NCBI RefSeq assembly: GCF_001437125.1
Contig: NZ_JQCA01000004.1
Span: 1-64,000 of the forward strand
DNA from: Levilactobacillus paucivorans
GTDB lineage: Bacteria > Bacillota > Bacilli > Lactobacillales > Lactobacillaceae
Direction: 5' to 3'
Length of the DNA: 64,000 nt
Positions 42,623 to 51,616 of this stretch are shown here, piece by piece. Position numbers and translations under genes: made by a program. The notes beneath the pieces are model-generated. The model was given only the letters and a program-made list of their open reading frames with translations. It made no database searches and was not told the origin of the DNA. The stretch's first letter is position 1. Each line of letters starts with the position of its first letter.

Positions 42623-43807
42623 ATGATTATCAACAAACATATCATGCGTACGACTAATGAAAAGCAAGTTTTACAGCAGATTGTCAACGCTGGTCCGATT
42701 TCGCGAAGTCAAATTTCCCGTAACCTGAGTTTAAACAAAGTGACGGTCTCTGATATTTACAGCCAGTTACTGCATGAAGGGTTGATCCGTGAGGTTGGTC
42801 ACGGTGTCAGCACGCGTAACGGCGGTCGGAAACCTGTCATGGCATTACTAAACGTGGGGTATGGTTATGTCATCAGTATTAACATTTTGCGGTCACGGTT
42901 CTCGATGATCACCAGTCGTTTGGATGGTCGTTCTGAGAATTATGCGAGCGTTTCCACTCGTGGTGTGGATTTAACCACGGTGCTCGATATGATTGACGAG
43001 AAGATCGCGGCAACCGTTGCCGATAGCGACACGCGGTTGTTAGGAATCTCATTCGGGTTGGACGGCACTATTTACGACAACCAGATCTTGGATTCCAGTT
43101 TGAAAGGCTTCAAGAACTTTGATTTGGCAAAGTACTTTAGCGACAAATTCCAAGTTCCCGTTGTTCTGGAAGACCTGGCTAATCAGTCCGCAATCTTCGA
43201 GCGGGACTTCTCTGGCGAGGGTGTTTACCGCAACCTGATCTCGGTCACGATTAGAGACCAAGTCAGTGCCGGCATCATCACCGAAGGCCACCTGTACCGC
43301 GGACACAATGGTGAGGCCGGAAACATTGGGACTTGTCCGTTGGCTGACCGTTACCAGGAAGGCAATTCCGAAACGGTCAACCACTATGTGGCAGAAGGCA
43401 CGGTGCTTCAACGCATCATGGCCTACCAGAAGATTGACCGGGTCGATGTTAACCGGATTCGGCGGGATTACCTGGGTCACCGGCCAGAACTGTTAGCCAT
43501 TCTCGACGAGTTTGCCTACTACCTGGCAAAGGTTTTAGGGAACCTGTCCAACACGTTTGCGCCGGACGCCATCATCGTCAACGCCCCAATCTTGGAGCTG
43601 TTGCCAGAAATGATGGATACCGTGCGGAACTACGTGGACCAATTAGCTATCGTCCGCAAGGCGCCACTCCTGTTGACTAAGAACTCACGGGAAGCCTCCT
43701 TAAAGGGCGGGGCTTCGGCGATTATCCACCGGGCCTTGGCACTGGACGACTTACAACTGACCTTCACCAACGAACGGACAACTGTTCTCGAAGGCGTTGA
43801 ATCTTAA
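42623..43807 (+). CDS. ROK-family transcriptional regulator (XylR/NagC type)
   Basis: About 394 aa. An N-terminal winged helix (RTTNEKQVLQQIVNAGPISR, ISRNLSLNKVTVSDIY) is joined to a ROK sugar-binding domain (LLGISFGLDGTI, VVLEDLANQSAIFER, RGHNGEAGNIG). XylR-type members repress sugar genes and release on binding the sugar. The zinc motif of ROK proteins (CxCGxxGC after GHM) is replaced here by TCPLADRYQEGNSE, keeping only one cysteine, so the zinc site is lost. The start is uncertain: ATG 42623 and 42644 both fit the family N-terminus; the frame is open to 42596. No sugar operon is adjacent. Confidence 0.8.
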   Translation: MIINKHIMRTTNEKQVLQQIVNAGPISRSQISRNLSLNKVTVSDIYSQLLHEGLIREVGHGVSTRNGGRKPVMALLNVGYGYVISINILRSRFSMITSRLDGRSENYASVSTRGVDLTTVLDMIDEKIAATVADSDTRLLGISFGLDGTIYDNQILDSSLKGFKNFDLAKYFSDKFQVPVVLEDLANQSAIFERDFSGEGVYRNLISVTIRDQVSAGIITEGHLYRGHNGEAGNIGTCPLADRYQEGNSETVNHYVAEGTVLQRIMAYQKIDRVDVNRIRRDYLGHRPELLAILDEFAYYLAKVLGNLSNTFAPDAIIVNAPILELLPEMMDTVRNYVDQLAIVRKAPLLLTKNSREASLKGGASAIIHRALALDDLQLTFTNERTTVLEGVES

Positions 43808-43874
43808 ATGAAATAGGCTTTGAAAAGCGTGGATGCGGCCACGCTTTTTATTTTGCGTTCAGGTTTTGTTGGGC

Positions 43875-44034
43875 TCAGCGCCTCCCGGAAACCAGCCAGG
43901 AGGCTGGAACGCGGTGGGCACGACTTGAAGCCCACAACCCGGTCTTCAAGCTCGGCCTTTCCGTAACCCGAGAAGGTCACTCGACTAACGGAAATGACAC
44001 GGCTGAGCCTCCTGGCTGGTTTCCTCCGGCTAAC
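43875..44034 (+). repeat. Structured repeat R11 (type 1, + orientation)
   Basis: A perfect 19-bp outer helix (43887-43905 with 44006-44024). Inner helices are CTTGAAG/CTTCAAG and TTTCCGT/ACGGAAA enclosing CGAG/CTCG. Flanks are AGCGCCTCCC and TCCGGCTAA. It faces R12, 62 bases away. Confidence 0.92.
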
Positions 44035-44096
44035 ACTGTCCTATCCCGTCAAAATACGCTGGCTCGCCCTCATGATTTGATGGGGTTATCACCATG

Positions 44097-44252
44097 TCAG
44101 CCGGAGGTCGGTTCTGGAAATGCTCAGTGGTGTCGTTGTCCTTAGCGGAGTGGGTTCCTCCGGTTAGGACAAGGCCGTTCGGGGAGACCGCTCTTTGGCT
44201 TCCCGACGTGCCCACTACGTTCCAGCGTTTCCAGAACCGACCGGGAGGCGCG
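44097..44252 (-). repeat. Structured repeat R12 (type 1, - orientation)
   Basis: A perfect 15-bp outer helix (44106-44120 with 44228-44242), continued by GCT/AGC. On the minus strand, inner helices are CGGGAAGCC/GGTCTCCCCG (as in R6) and TTGTCCT/AGGACAA enclosing CGGAG/CTCCG. Convergent partner of R11. Confidence 0.92.
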
Positions 44253-44339
44253 GGTGACGACCAGCTTGCCGTGGAAAGTGCTAGGGATTTTCGACCAATG
44301 CGGTATAATAAAAAGAAGATGAAATGGGAGGAATGACGT

Positions 44340-45446
44340 TTGAGTATTTGGCAACGATTTATCGACAATGTGCGGCTACGACGCTTCGTTATCTTGGCGC
44401 TGCTAATCTTTGTGCTGTGGCTGATTCGAAGCGAAATGAACATGATTTTATTAACGTTCATTTTTACGTTTTTAGTGCTTCAGTTAGTCAAAGCCGTGCG
44501 GCGGTATGTGAAGATACCACCGGCATTGATTGTGACAGTGACCTACGTGGCGGTGCTGGGGGCTCTGTATTGGGCGATCACAGCCTACCTGCCAAAGATT
44601 GTGACGTCGTCGGTTCACGGGATTGAGGGACTCATTAATTTTTATGAGAATCCCGCTAACGAAAATAATGAAATCATCCGCTGGATCTCTGGCTATATCA
44701 GTAGTTCGAATATCGTGTCGCAGGTTCAGAGTAGTGCCAAGCTGGTCTTGACCTACCTGTCAACGATTGGGTCGTTCGGATTCACCATATTTATGTCGAT
44801 GATTCTGAGTTTCTTCTTCACGATTGAGTCGAAACAGATGACCGCCTTTTCCAAACGGTTCCTCACGAGTACGTATGGTTGGTTTTTCCAGGATATTAAC
44901 TTCTTTGCCACGAAGTTCGTCAATACGTTCGGGGTTGTGCTGGAGGCACAATTCTTCATCGCCCTCTGCAACACCGTGATTACCACGATTATCCTGGCCA
45001 TCATGCAGATGCCCCAGTTGGCCACGTTGGCCATTATGATTTTTATCCTGAGTCTGATTCCAGTGGCCGGGGTGATTGTCTCCGTTATTCCCCTTACGAT
45101 TCTGGGGTACACGGTGGGTGGCTTCCGCTACGTCGTCTATATCCTCGTGATGATCGTCGTGGTTCACGCGTTAGAAGCCTACGTGTTGAATCCCAAGTTC
45201 ATGTCCAGTCGAACAGAACTGCCAATCTTCTACACCTTCGTGGTATTGTTGGCCGGGGAAGCCTTGTTCGGTGTTTGGGGCCTGATCGTTGGGGTGCCAA
45301 TCTTCACCTTCTTCCTGGATATTCTGGGTGTCCGGCCGGTGCATGGCTTGCATCAGGCGCCTCAGCTGGAAAAGTTGCGTGAGATTCGCCGCAATTATAA
45401 TCAGAGTGAAGACGAAGATAACGATAGTGATAGTGATCAGAAATAG
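44340..45446 (+). CDS. AI-2E family transporter (PerM/YdiK type)
   Basis: A 368-aa membrane protein with seven or eight hydrophobic segments. The pair near the N-terminus (FVILALLIFVLWLI, MILLTFIFTFLVLQLV) and the C-terminal SLIPVAGVIVSVIPLTILG and LLAGEALFGVWGLIVGVPIF are typical of this family. Members export small molecules or act as sodium-proton antiporters; the AI-2 role is known only for few. A charged tail (SEDEDNDSDSD) ends it. TTG start at 44340 with GGGAGG 9 bases upstream. Single gene. Confidence 0.85.
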   Translation: MSIWQRFIDNVRLRRFVILALLIFVLWLIRSEMNMILLTFIFTFLVLQLVKAVRRYVKIPPALIVTVTYVAVLGALYWAITAYLPKIVTSSVHGIEGLINFYENPANENNEIIRWISGYISSSNIVSQVQSSAKLVLTYLSTIGSFGFTIFMSMILSFFFTIESKQMTAFSKRFLTSTYGWFFQDINFFATKFVNTFGVVLEAQFFIALCNTVITTIILAIMQMPQLATLAIMIFILSLIPVAGVIVSVIPLTILGYTVGGFRYVVYILVMIVVVHALEAYVLNPKFMSSRTELPIFYTFVVLLAGEALFGVWGLIVGVPIFTFFLDILGVRPVHGLHQAPQLEKLREIRRNYNQSEDEDNDSDSDQK

Positions 45447-45447
45447 C

Positions 45448-45487
45448 AAAAAGTCAGTTTGGCCGTTTGGGCTGAACTGACTTTTTT
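45448..45487 (+). terminator. Terminator of the AI-2E family gene
   Basis: AAAAAGTCAGTT (45448-45459) pairs with AACTGACTTTTT (45475-45486). Confidence 0.9.
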
Positions 45488-45635
45488 AATTAACAGCCCG
45501 ATTAACTGAGGTCGTAAATGGCTAATCGATTAGTGGAAAACGATTACATTGTCAGACCGGGAGAATTAGGCTGAAATTTAGGGTGAGATGGTGTAAAATG
45601 ACAAGGTATTCTACAACAGAAAGAGGTTATCAGTG

Positions 45636-46328
45636 ATGGCAAAATTAGTATTGATTCGCCACGGACAAAGTGAATGGAACTTAGCTAACAAGTTCACCGG
45701 CTGGGTTGACGTTGACTTAAGTGAAAAGGGTGTTGAAGAAGCCAAGGCCGCTGGTCAAAAGATCAAGGAATCTGGCATGAAGTTTGACTACGCCTACACG
45801 TCAGTTCTGAAGCGTGCGATCAAGACGTTACACTACGTTTTGGAAGAATCCGACCAACTTTGGATTCCAGAAACCAAGACTTGGCGTTTGAACGAACGTC
45901 ACTACGGTGCTTTACAAGGCCTGAACAAGAAGGAAACCGCTGAAAAGTACGGTGACGACCAAGTGCACATCTGGCGTCGTTCCTACGATGTTTTGCCTCC
46001 ACTTTTGGATGCAGACGCTGAAGGTTCAGCTGTTAAGGACCCACGTTACGCTAACTTGGACCCTAACATCGTACCCGGTGGTGAAAACTTGAAGGTTACC
46101 CTGGAACGTGTTATGCCTTTCTGGGAAGACCAAATCGCACCTAAGTTACTCGACGGCAAGAACGTCATCATCGCCGCCCACGGTAACTCACTCCGTGCCT
46201 TAAGCAAGTACATCGAACGGATTTCCGACGATGACATCATGAACCTCGAAATGGCTACTGGTGAACCAGTTGTCTACGACTTTGATGAAAAGTTAAACAT
46301 GATCAGCAAGACGAAGATGGGCAAGTAG
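45636..46328 (+). CDS. gpmA: 2,3-bisphosphoglycerate-dependent phosphoglycerate mutase
   Basis: Interconverts 3- and 2-phosphoglycerate in glycolysis. [12 protein letters not shown] at residues 4-15 holds the phospho-histidine (H10), then the [14 protein letters not shown] segment, and [12 protein letters not shown] has the second histidine. 230 aa is the normal length. ATG at 45636 with AAAGAGG 9 bases upstream. The codon bias is very strong, as expected of a glycolytic enzyme. Own terminator. Confidence 0.96.
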   Translation: MAKLVLIRHGQSEWNLANKFTGWVDVDLSEKGVEEAKAAGQKIKESGMKFDYAYTSVLKRAIKTLHYVLEESDQLWIPETKTWRLNERHYGALQGLNKKETAEKYGDDQVHIWRRSYDVLPPLLDADAEGSAVKDPRYANLDPNIVPGGENLKVTLERVMPFWEDQIAPKLLDGKNVIIAAHGNSLRALSKYIERISDDDIMNLEMATGEPVVYDFDEKLNMISKTKMGK

Positions 46329-46341
46329 TCCTTCCGACTCG

Positions 46342-46372
46342 AAGCCGCCTCGGTATTTAGGGGCGGCTTTTT
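46342..46372 (+). terminator. Terminator of gpmA
   Basis: AAGCCGCC pairs perfectly with GGCGGCTT, then Ts. Confidence 0.92.
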
Positions 46373-46434
46373 CGTGGCCTGAAACTGGCTACCAGCATTG
46401 ATAATTAGCAACTCACTTTAAGAGAGAAAAGAGA

Positions 46435-46692
46435 TTGAATTTGGCAGACAAAGCAGTCACACAAGTTGAAATGATGAAGATTATTGGTTTATTCCGCAAA
46501 GAGGGTTTCACTGGCGAGTACGAAACTTTTCAACGCGTCAGTGGCACCGACCGGGAATTCTTTGTGGTGATGAGTAACGAACAGGGGATCAAGGCGTTGT
46601 TTAAGGCTAGCTTGATGTTGAACGCTGTGGAGTTCCAGTATGTGTTGGATGACAAGCATACGTTTGTGACGGAAGAGGCAGATGCTAGCTAA
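46435..46692 (+). CDS. Unrecognised 85-aa protein
   Basis: A small soluble protein with a mixed helix-strand pattern (MMKIIGLFRKEGF, EFFVVMSNEQGIKALFKA, VEFQYVLDDKHTFV). I do not recognise it. The start is probably TTG 46435 or TTG 46441; the ribosome site (AAGAGAG or AAAGAGA) is weak for both. It lies 106 bases after gpmA with its own terminator. Function unknown. Confidence 0.6.
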   Translation: MNLADKAVTQVEMMKIIGLFRKEGFTGEYETFQRVSGTDREFFVVMSNEQGIKALFKASLMLNAVEFQYVLDDKHTFVTEEADAS

Positions 46693-46741
46693 GAGTGACA
46701 ATTCTTCAAAGTGTTACCAAATAACAGACTAAGATTACTAG

Positions 46742-46788
46742 AAAAGACATCACGACATGCAATTTAAGCATGTGGTGATGTCTTTTCT
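46742..46788. terminator. Strong bidirectional terminator
   Basis: AAAAGACATCAC (46742-46753) pairs with GTGATGTCTTTT (46775-46786) around ACATGC/GCATGT, giving T-runs on both strands. Confidence 0.92.
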
Positions 46789-46883
46789 ATAATGACACGA
46801 TTGTTTTTTCAGGAGTTAGGTTGACTACTGAAGCCTAAACAGTGATCACTCTGAATTGACGGCGGCTTTAAGTTCAAGTGATT

Positions 46884-48041
46884 TCAGGTCAATGAACGGC
46901 GATCAAACCAGTAAACGATCACAATCAATGGCAATGTTACCCCCATAACTGGGTAGAGCCATGACCAGGGAAGAATAGCCGTAATGAGCCCCGCCAGCAT
47001 CGGTCCGCCAGACATCCCGAGGTCGATGCCAATATAGAAGGTGCTGTTGGCTAAGCCGCGGTCTGATCTGGGCACAAGAGAGAGCGCCTTGGCTTGGCAG
47101 ATTGAAAACATCAAACCATAACCAGCAGCGAAGCCAAAGGCCCCGAGGAACAGCATGAACCAATTATTCAAATCAGTTAAACCAATGATGCCCAGGAGAT
47201 TAAAGCCTAAGCATAGCCAGAAGAATTTCTTGAAGGGTACGTGGTCAAACGCATCGCGTAAGGCCATCCGCATTATCAATAAAATAATTGCGTAAGTCGG
47301 GAAGAAGACGCCCGCTGGCACGGCAAAGTGCCGGTGAGCAATATAACTCACAATGTAGTTTTCTGTGGCAAAATAGGGTAACGAAAACAACAGTAGGATA
47401 ACTGCCAGGGGAACGACCTTGGGTTGAACTAATTGAACTCTTTTAGGGGATGTCGTGCTCGCTGGGCGCGGGGCAACGGGACGACCATGGTTGCCAACGA
47501 ACTGAATCACAACCAGCATGAGGACGCTGAACAGGGCAGCGACCCAGAAGACACTTTGATAGCTGTAGTGTTGGTATAAGTAGACACTAATTGCTGGGCC
47601 CACGGCCATCCCTAAGGCACTGGCCAACCCATAAATTCCCATCCCCGAACCGATTCGATCGGCTGGCAAGAGGTCCGCCATCCAGGTGGCCATACAGACG
47701 GAACATAACGTATAGCCAACACCGCTAATCACACGAGAAAGTAGAATTAACGCCACGTTGGTGGTCAGCGTATAGCCTAGGCTTGCTAGTAAAAGCAAGA
47801 GGCCACCGACTAGCGTGAGAGTGTATTTAGACACGCGGTCGGTTAGATTTCCAGCTAGTGGCCGCAAGACCAGCGCGGTCAAGTTCATGGCCCCGGCAAT
47901 GACACCTGCTAGAATGCTGCTAGCCCCGACATTAGCCGCAAATCCGGCAATAATCGGATTGATTAACATTGGCCCCATTAAATAAAAGAAACTGGCCACT
48001 AAAACTAAGGACACATCTTTGGTATATAAGCGTGTGTGCAC
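46884..48041 (-). CDS. MFS drug efflux transporter
   Basis: A 385-aa protein with 12 hydrophobic segments. LAGNLTDRVSKYTLTLVGG is the loop 2-3 motif (G...D..S/G), and ISGVGYTLCSVCMATWMADL with GSGMGIYGLASALGMAVGP is motif C, found in proton-driven drug exporters. GTG start at 48041 with AGAAGGGA upstream, 6 bases after the end of the marR-like gene, so the two form an operon. By analogy the MarR protein represses both. Confidence 0.88.
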   Translation of the reverse strand: MHTRLYTKDVSLVLVASFFYLMGPMLINPIIAGFAANVGASSILAGVIAGAMNLTALVLRPLAGNLTDRVSKYTLTLVGGLLLLLASLGYTLTTNVALILLSRVISGVGYTLCSVCMATWMADLLPADRIGSGMGIYGLASALGMAVGPAISVYLYQHYSYQSVFWVAALFSVLMLVVIQFVGNHGRPVAPRPASTTSPKRVQLVQPKVVPLAVILLLFSLPYFATENYIVSYIAHRHFAVPAGVFFPTYAIILLIMRMALRDAFDHVPFKKFFWLCLGFNLLGIIGLTDLNNWFMLFLGAFGFAAGYGLMFSICQAKALSLVPRSDRGLANSTFYIGIDLGMSGGPMLAGLITAILPWSWLYPVMGVTLPLIVIVYWFDRRSLT

Positions 48042-48047
48042 GCCAAA

Positions 48048-48473
48048 TCATTTCCCTTCTAAGTTGGCATTAGCGCGGCGGGCTAATGCTAGAAATTGTT
48101 GTTGTTCTGCCGGTGTAAAGCCAGCGAAAAGTTCTTTACTTGTTTGCCAGCCATGCTGATCAAGCTGTGCGTATTTGGTTGCCCCCAGCGAAGTCACTAT
48201 GACTAGCTTTGACCGGCCGTCGTCAGGATTGGGCACGAGCTCCACGACCCCTGCGGTTACCATGTGTTGGACAATCACGCGGGCAGTTTGGTGGGTAATC
48301 CCTTGGTAGTCCTTAAACATCGCGACGGTTTGCTGGGGATGTTCCGCAAAATACCGCAAGGCGTCACCCTGTTCGGTGGTTAAATTCAAATTCTTAATGT
48401 GAAAATTTCGGCGCTGCTTGATTCTACGAGCCAATTGTAGCAGTTGCCGTGAAATCATATCGTCTCTATTCAT
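48048..48473 (-). CDS. MarR-family repressor of the adjacent exporter
   Basis: A 141-aa winged-helix regulator. The region with TVAMFKDYQGITHQTARVIVQH is the DNA-binding helix pair, and NPDDGRSKLVIVTSLG is the wing with the D.R motif. The first gene of an operon with an MFS exporter. An 18-bp perfect palindrome lies just upstream and is the probable operator. Confidence 0.88.
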   Translation of the reverse strand: MNRDDMISRQLLQLARRIKQRRNFHIKNLNLTTEQGDALRYFAEHPQQTVAMFKDYQGITHQTARVIVQHMVTAGVVELVPNPDDGRSKLVIVTSLGATKYAQLDQHGWQTSKELFAGFTPAEQQQFLALARRANANLEGK

Positions 48474-48494
48474 GTGATCACCTCATTGGTATAT

Positions 48495-48512
48495 TGTACA
48501 GTATACTGTACA
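48495..48512 (-). promoter_or_regulatory. Perfect 18-bp palindromic operator of the marR-MFS operon
   Basis: TGTACAGTATACTGTACA reads the same on both strands and contains TATACT, a good -10, in both directions. It starts 22 bases before the ATG on the minus strand. Confidence 0.75.
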
Positions 48513-48737
48513 CTTTGGTAAGACCTATTTTATTTTTAAAAATGATGATATGCCGATCCGTGAAAAGTCTTGGGCCGTTGAAGCGGGGCTACAGTTGACG
48601 TGAGACGACTTTTTAGGACTCATGGCTAACGACTAAAGATTGCCGATAATCAGAGCCCCCAGACTTGACTGTACCGTTACAGGATAGTTTAAAATGGTAA
48701 GTATCATGAACGGAACTAAAGGCAAAGGTGGGCAAGT

Positions 48738-51278
48738 ATGACAACGAGTGAAAAACAACGTGAACATATCAGTGTACGGGGTGGGAACGTCCATAATTTA
48801 AAAAACATTGACGTGGACATTCCCTTGAATCAGTTTGTGGCAATCTCAGGTCCCTCGGGATCCGGGAAGAGTTCGCTGGCAATGGGAATTTTATATGCGG
48901 AGGGGTCGCGGCGGTACCTGGAGGCGCTATCCACCTATACCAGACGGCGAATCGGTCAAAGCAAGCGATCGCAGGTCCAGGAAGTTCGGCACATTCCGTC
49001 CGCGATCGCCCTGCGGCAACGGCCGGGCGTCCCTTCCGAGCGCTCAACGGTGGGGTCGATGAGTGAGTTGTTTAACGTCGTGCGCCTCATCTTCTCGCGC
49101 CTCGGCTCGATGGTTTGTCCCAACGGGCACCGGATCGCCCCCAGTTTGAAAGTGGCTCAGGCCATGGACCTTCCGGGTGGCGCCGACAGCAAGATGGGAA
49201 TCGTGACCTGTCCGGAGTGTGGGGTCGAATTCATGGCGAAATCCGCCGAAGACTTTGCCTTCAATTCCGGTGGGGCCTGTCCAGAATGTCATGGGACGGG
49301 GACGGTTCAGACCTTAGACGAAGACAAGTTGATTGGCGACGAGAACCTCAGTCTGTCTGAAGGCGTTGTGGCTTCATGGCATTTGCCTGGCCGAAACTTT
49401 ATGCCGACGGTGGCGGAGACGCTGGGCGTACGCATTGACGTGCCCTACAAGGACCTCACCGACCGGGAAAAAGACATTGTCCTCAACGGTGCCAAGAAGC
49501 AGTATCCCGTAGACTTTCGGACCTCAACCGGACGAGTTTTCCATACCGACAAGACGCTGTATGAGAACGCCCACGAGGCCGTCTACGATTCCCTGAAGAC
49601 GGTGAAAAGTGATCGCGCGATCAAGAAGGTCAACGAATTTTTCCACTTCTCTGTCTGCCCAACCTGTCACGGAACGCGGCTGAATCCAGAACTCTTGACG
49701 CAACTAGTTGGCGGTAAAAATATTGCGGAAGTTTCTGACCTGACCCTGGGGTCATTGTCCGACTGGCAAACGGCGGCAAAGGAAGAGTTGCCCGCTGAAA
49801 TGAAAGCCATGGCTGATGTGCTCTTCAAGAATTTGACGGATACGTTGCGGCCTTTGCTGGAACTGGGACTGGACTATCTGACCTTATCGCGAAACGGCAA
49901 TACATTGTCGACCGGAGAGCTCCAACGACTCCAACTCGCCAAGACTATTCGGACGGAGACGACGGGGGTTCTGTACGTCTTGGATGAACCCTCCATTGGC
50001 TTACACCCCGATAATGTTAAGGGGCTGATCCGGATCTTCCGGGAACTAATTGCCCAAGGAAATTCTTTGGTTGTGGTTGATCATGAAGTCGATATCATTT
50101 CAGCTGCCGATTGGGTGATTGAGATTGGCCCGGGGTCGGGGGATGCCGGCGGTCAAATCATTGCCGAGGGCACGCCGCAAGACTTAGTGGGGAATCCGCA
50201 ATCACTGATTGGGCCTTACATTTCTGGACAGGCTAACATTATGCATGACAAGGTGCCCGCTAGTCGGAAGGCCAGCGATCTCACGACGCAGTTTGAGGTC
50301 CAGAATTACTTTAATCTACACGACATCGCTGTGTCCATTCCTGGAAATGAAATCACCGCCGTTACTGGGTTCTCTGGCGCTGGTAAGACGAGTCTGATCT
50401 TGGACAGCCTAGTCCCAGCCATTCAGGCGGCGAATGCCAAGGCCGCCCTGCCCAAGCAGGTGACGACCCTGAAGACCCATTTGAAAGATGTCGTGTCCGT
50501 GGATGCCAAGCCGATTGGGAAGAATACCCGTTCGACGGTGGCCACCTACACCACCATCATGGATAATTTGCGGCGGCTATTTGCCAATTTACCGGAAGCC
50601 AAGGCCAAGAAGTTTAGCCTCGCTTACTTCTCGTATAATAACAAGCAGGGGGCGTGTGAACAGTGTGGCGGACTGGGCACCATTACTCTGGATATTCAAT
50701 ATTTGCCGGACATGGAAGAGGTCTGCCCTTACTGCCACGGCGCGCGGTACAAGGACGAGATTCAACAGATTCGTTGGCACGGCTACAACATTGTCGACCT
50801 GTTGAACTTGTCGGTCCGTGAGGCGTTAAGTGTCTTTGAAACGGTTCCTAAGATTGAGAAGCAGCTCCAATTGCTAGATGAAATGGGACTGGGCTACCTG
50901 CATTTAGGCGAAAGCACGCCAAGCTTGTCTGGTGGGGAAGCCCAACGGTTAAAGCTCATGAGCCACTTGAATAAACGCCAAGCCAAGACCTTATTTATCT
51001 TCGACGAACCTTCTGTTGGGTTGCATCCTCAGGACGTGCAAACGCTACTGGGTGTGATCAACAGTCTGAAGGCCAAGGGCGCCACGGTTATCATCATCAC
51101 GCATGACCTTGATCTGATGGCCAACGCTGATTACCTGATTGATCTGGGCCCCAAGGGTGGGCAAGCCGGTGGCCAGTTAATGGCTAGCGGTGAGCCACAG
51201 CAGCTGATCAAGACGACGAAGAGTTTGACGCTGGATTATTTGAAGGCACATTTTGAAAAATTCCATTTAGTTAGCTAA
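48738..51278 (+). CDS. UvrA2-like ABC ATPase (excinuclease A paralogue)
   Basis: 846 aa against about 950 for UvrA. Two ATPase modules: Walker A GPSGSGKSS (about 38-46) and GFSGAGKTS, signatures LSTGELQRLQL and LSGGEAQRLKL, Walker B LYVLDEPSIGLHP and LFIFDEPSVGLHP. Zinc modules CPECG...CPECHG and CEQCGG...CPYCHG are kept. The missing length fits the UvrB-binding region, which is absent in UvrA2 and DrrC-type proteins. These proteins help against DNA-binding drugs or act in damage tolerance without the full repair complex. ATG at 48738 with AAAGGTGGG upstream. Own terminator. Confidence 0.9.
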   Translation: MTTSEKQREHISVRGGNVHNLKNIDVDIPLNQFVAISGPSGSGKSSLAMGILYAEGSRRYLEALSTYTRRRIGQSKRSQVQEVRHIPSAIALRQRPGVPSERSTVGSMSELFNVVRLIFSRLGSMVCPNGHRIAPSLKVAQAMDLPGGADSKMGIVTCPECGVEFMAKSAEDFAFNSGGACPECHGTGTVQTLDEDKLIGDENLSLSEGVVASWHLPGRNFMPTVAETLGVRIDVPYKDLTDREKDIVLNGAKKQYPVDFRTSTGRVFHTDKTLYENAHEAVYDSLKTVKSDRAIKKVNEFFHFSVCPTCHGTRLNPELLTQLVGGKNIAEVSDLTLGSLSDWQTAAKEELPAEMKAMADVLFKNLTDTLRPLLELGLDYLTLSRNGNTLSTGELQRLQLAKTIRTETTGVLYVLDEPSIGLHPDNVKGLIRIFRELIAQGNSLVVVDHEVDIISAADWVIEIGPGSGDAGGQIIAEGTPQDLVGNPQSLIGPYISGQANIMHDKVPASRKASDLTTQFEVQNYFNLHDIAVSIPGNEITAVTGFSGAGKTSLILDSLVPAIQAANAKAALPKQVTTLKTHLKDVVSVDAKPIGKNTRSTVATYTTIMDNLRRLFANLPEAKAKKFSLAYFSYNNKQGACEQCGGLGTITLDIQYLPDMEEVCPYCHGARYKDEIQQIRWHGYNIVDLLNLSVREALSVFETVPKIEKQLQLLDEMGLGYLHLGESTPSLSGGEAQRLKLMSHLNKRQAKTLFIFDEPSVGLHPQDVQTLLGVINSLKAKGATVIIITHDLDLMANADYLIDLGPKGGQAGGQLMASGEPQQLIKTTKSLTLDYLKAHFEKFHLVS

Positions 51279-51348
51279 ATCTAGTGACTCAAAAATACTT
51301 TAAGTAGGCCTTTGATTGCCAGTAACGAATGCTTTCAGGGTGAATTGG

Positions 51349-51379
51349 AGTCGTCTCACACAGTGGGACGGCTTTTTTT
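51349..51379 (+). terminator. Terminator of the uvrA2-like gene
   Basis: AGTCGTCTCAC pairs with GTGGGACGGCT (wobbles), then seven Ts. The next 240 bases are AT-rich, with a likely -10 (TATACT, about 51520) for the following gene. Confidence 0.88.
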
Positions 51380-51616
51380 GTTACGGATGAATTTACAATT
51401 GAAATGCAGCACCTGCTCAGATGATTAGAGTCAACGACCAATTAATGTCGAAACAAATTACCGGTTAGACACAATATAAATTGTTAATAACGTGTAGAAA
51501 GTCCGGATGAAGTTCGATATACTAAAGTCAGTTCACAACAGTTGAGCAATCATGATTATTCTGTGGTAATCAGTGGCGTCCAGCAACTATTATCACAGGT
51601 TCAGGAGGCGTTTGAC

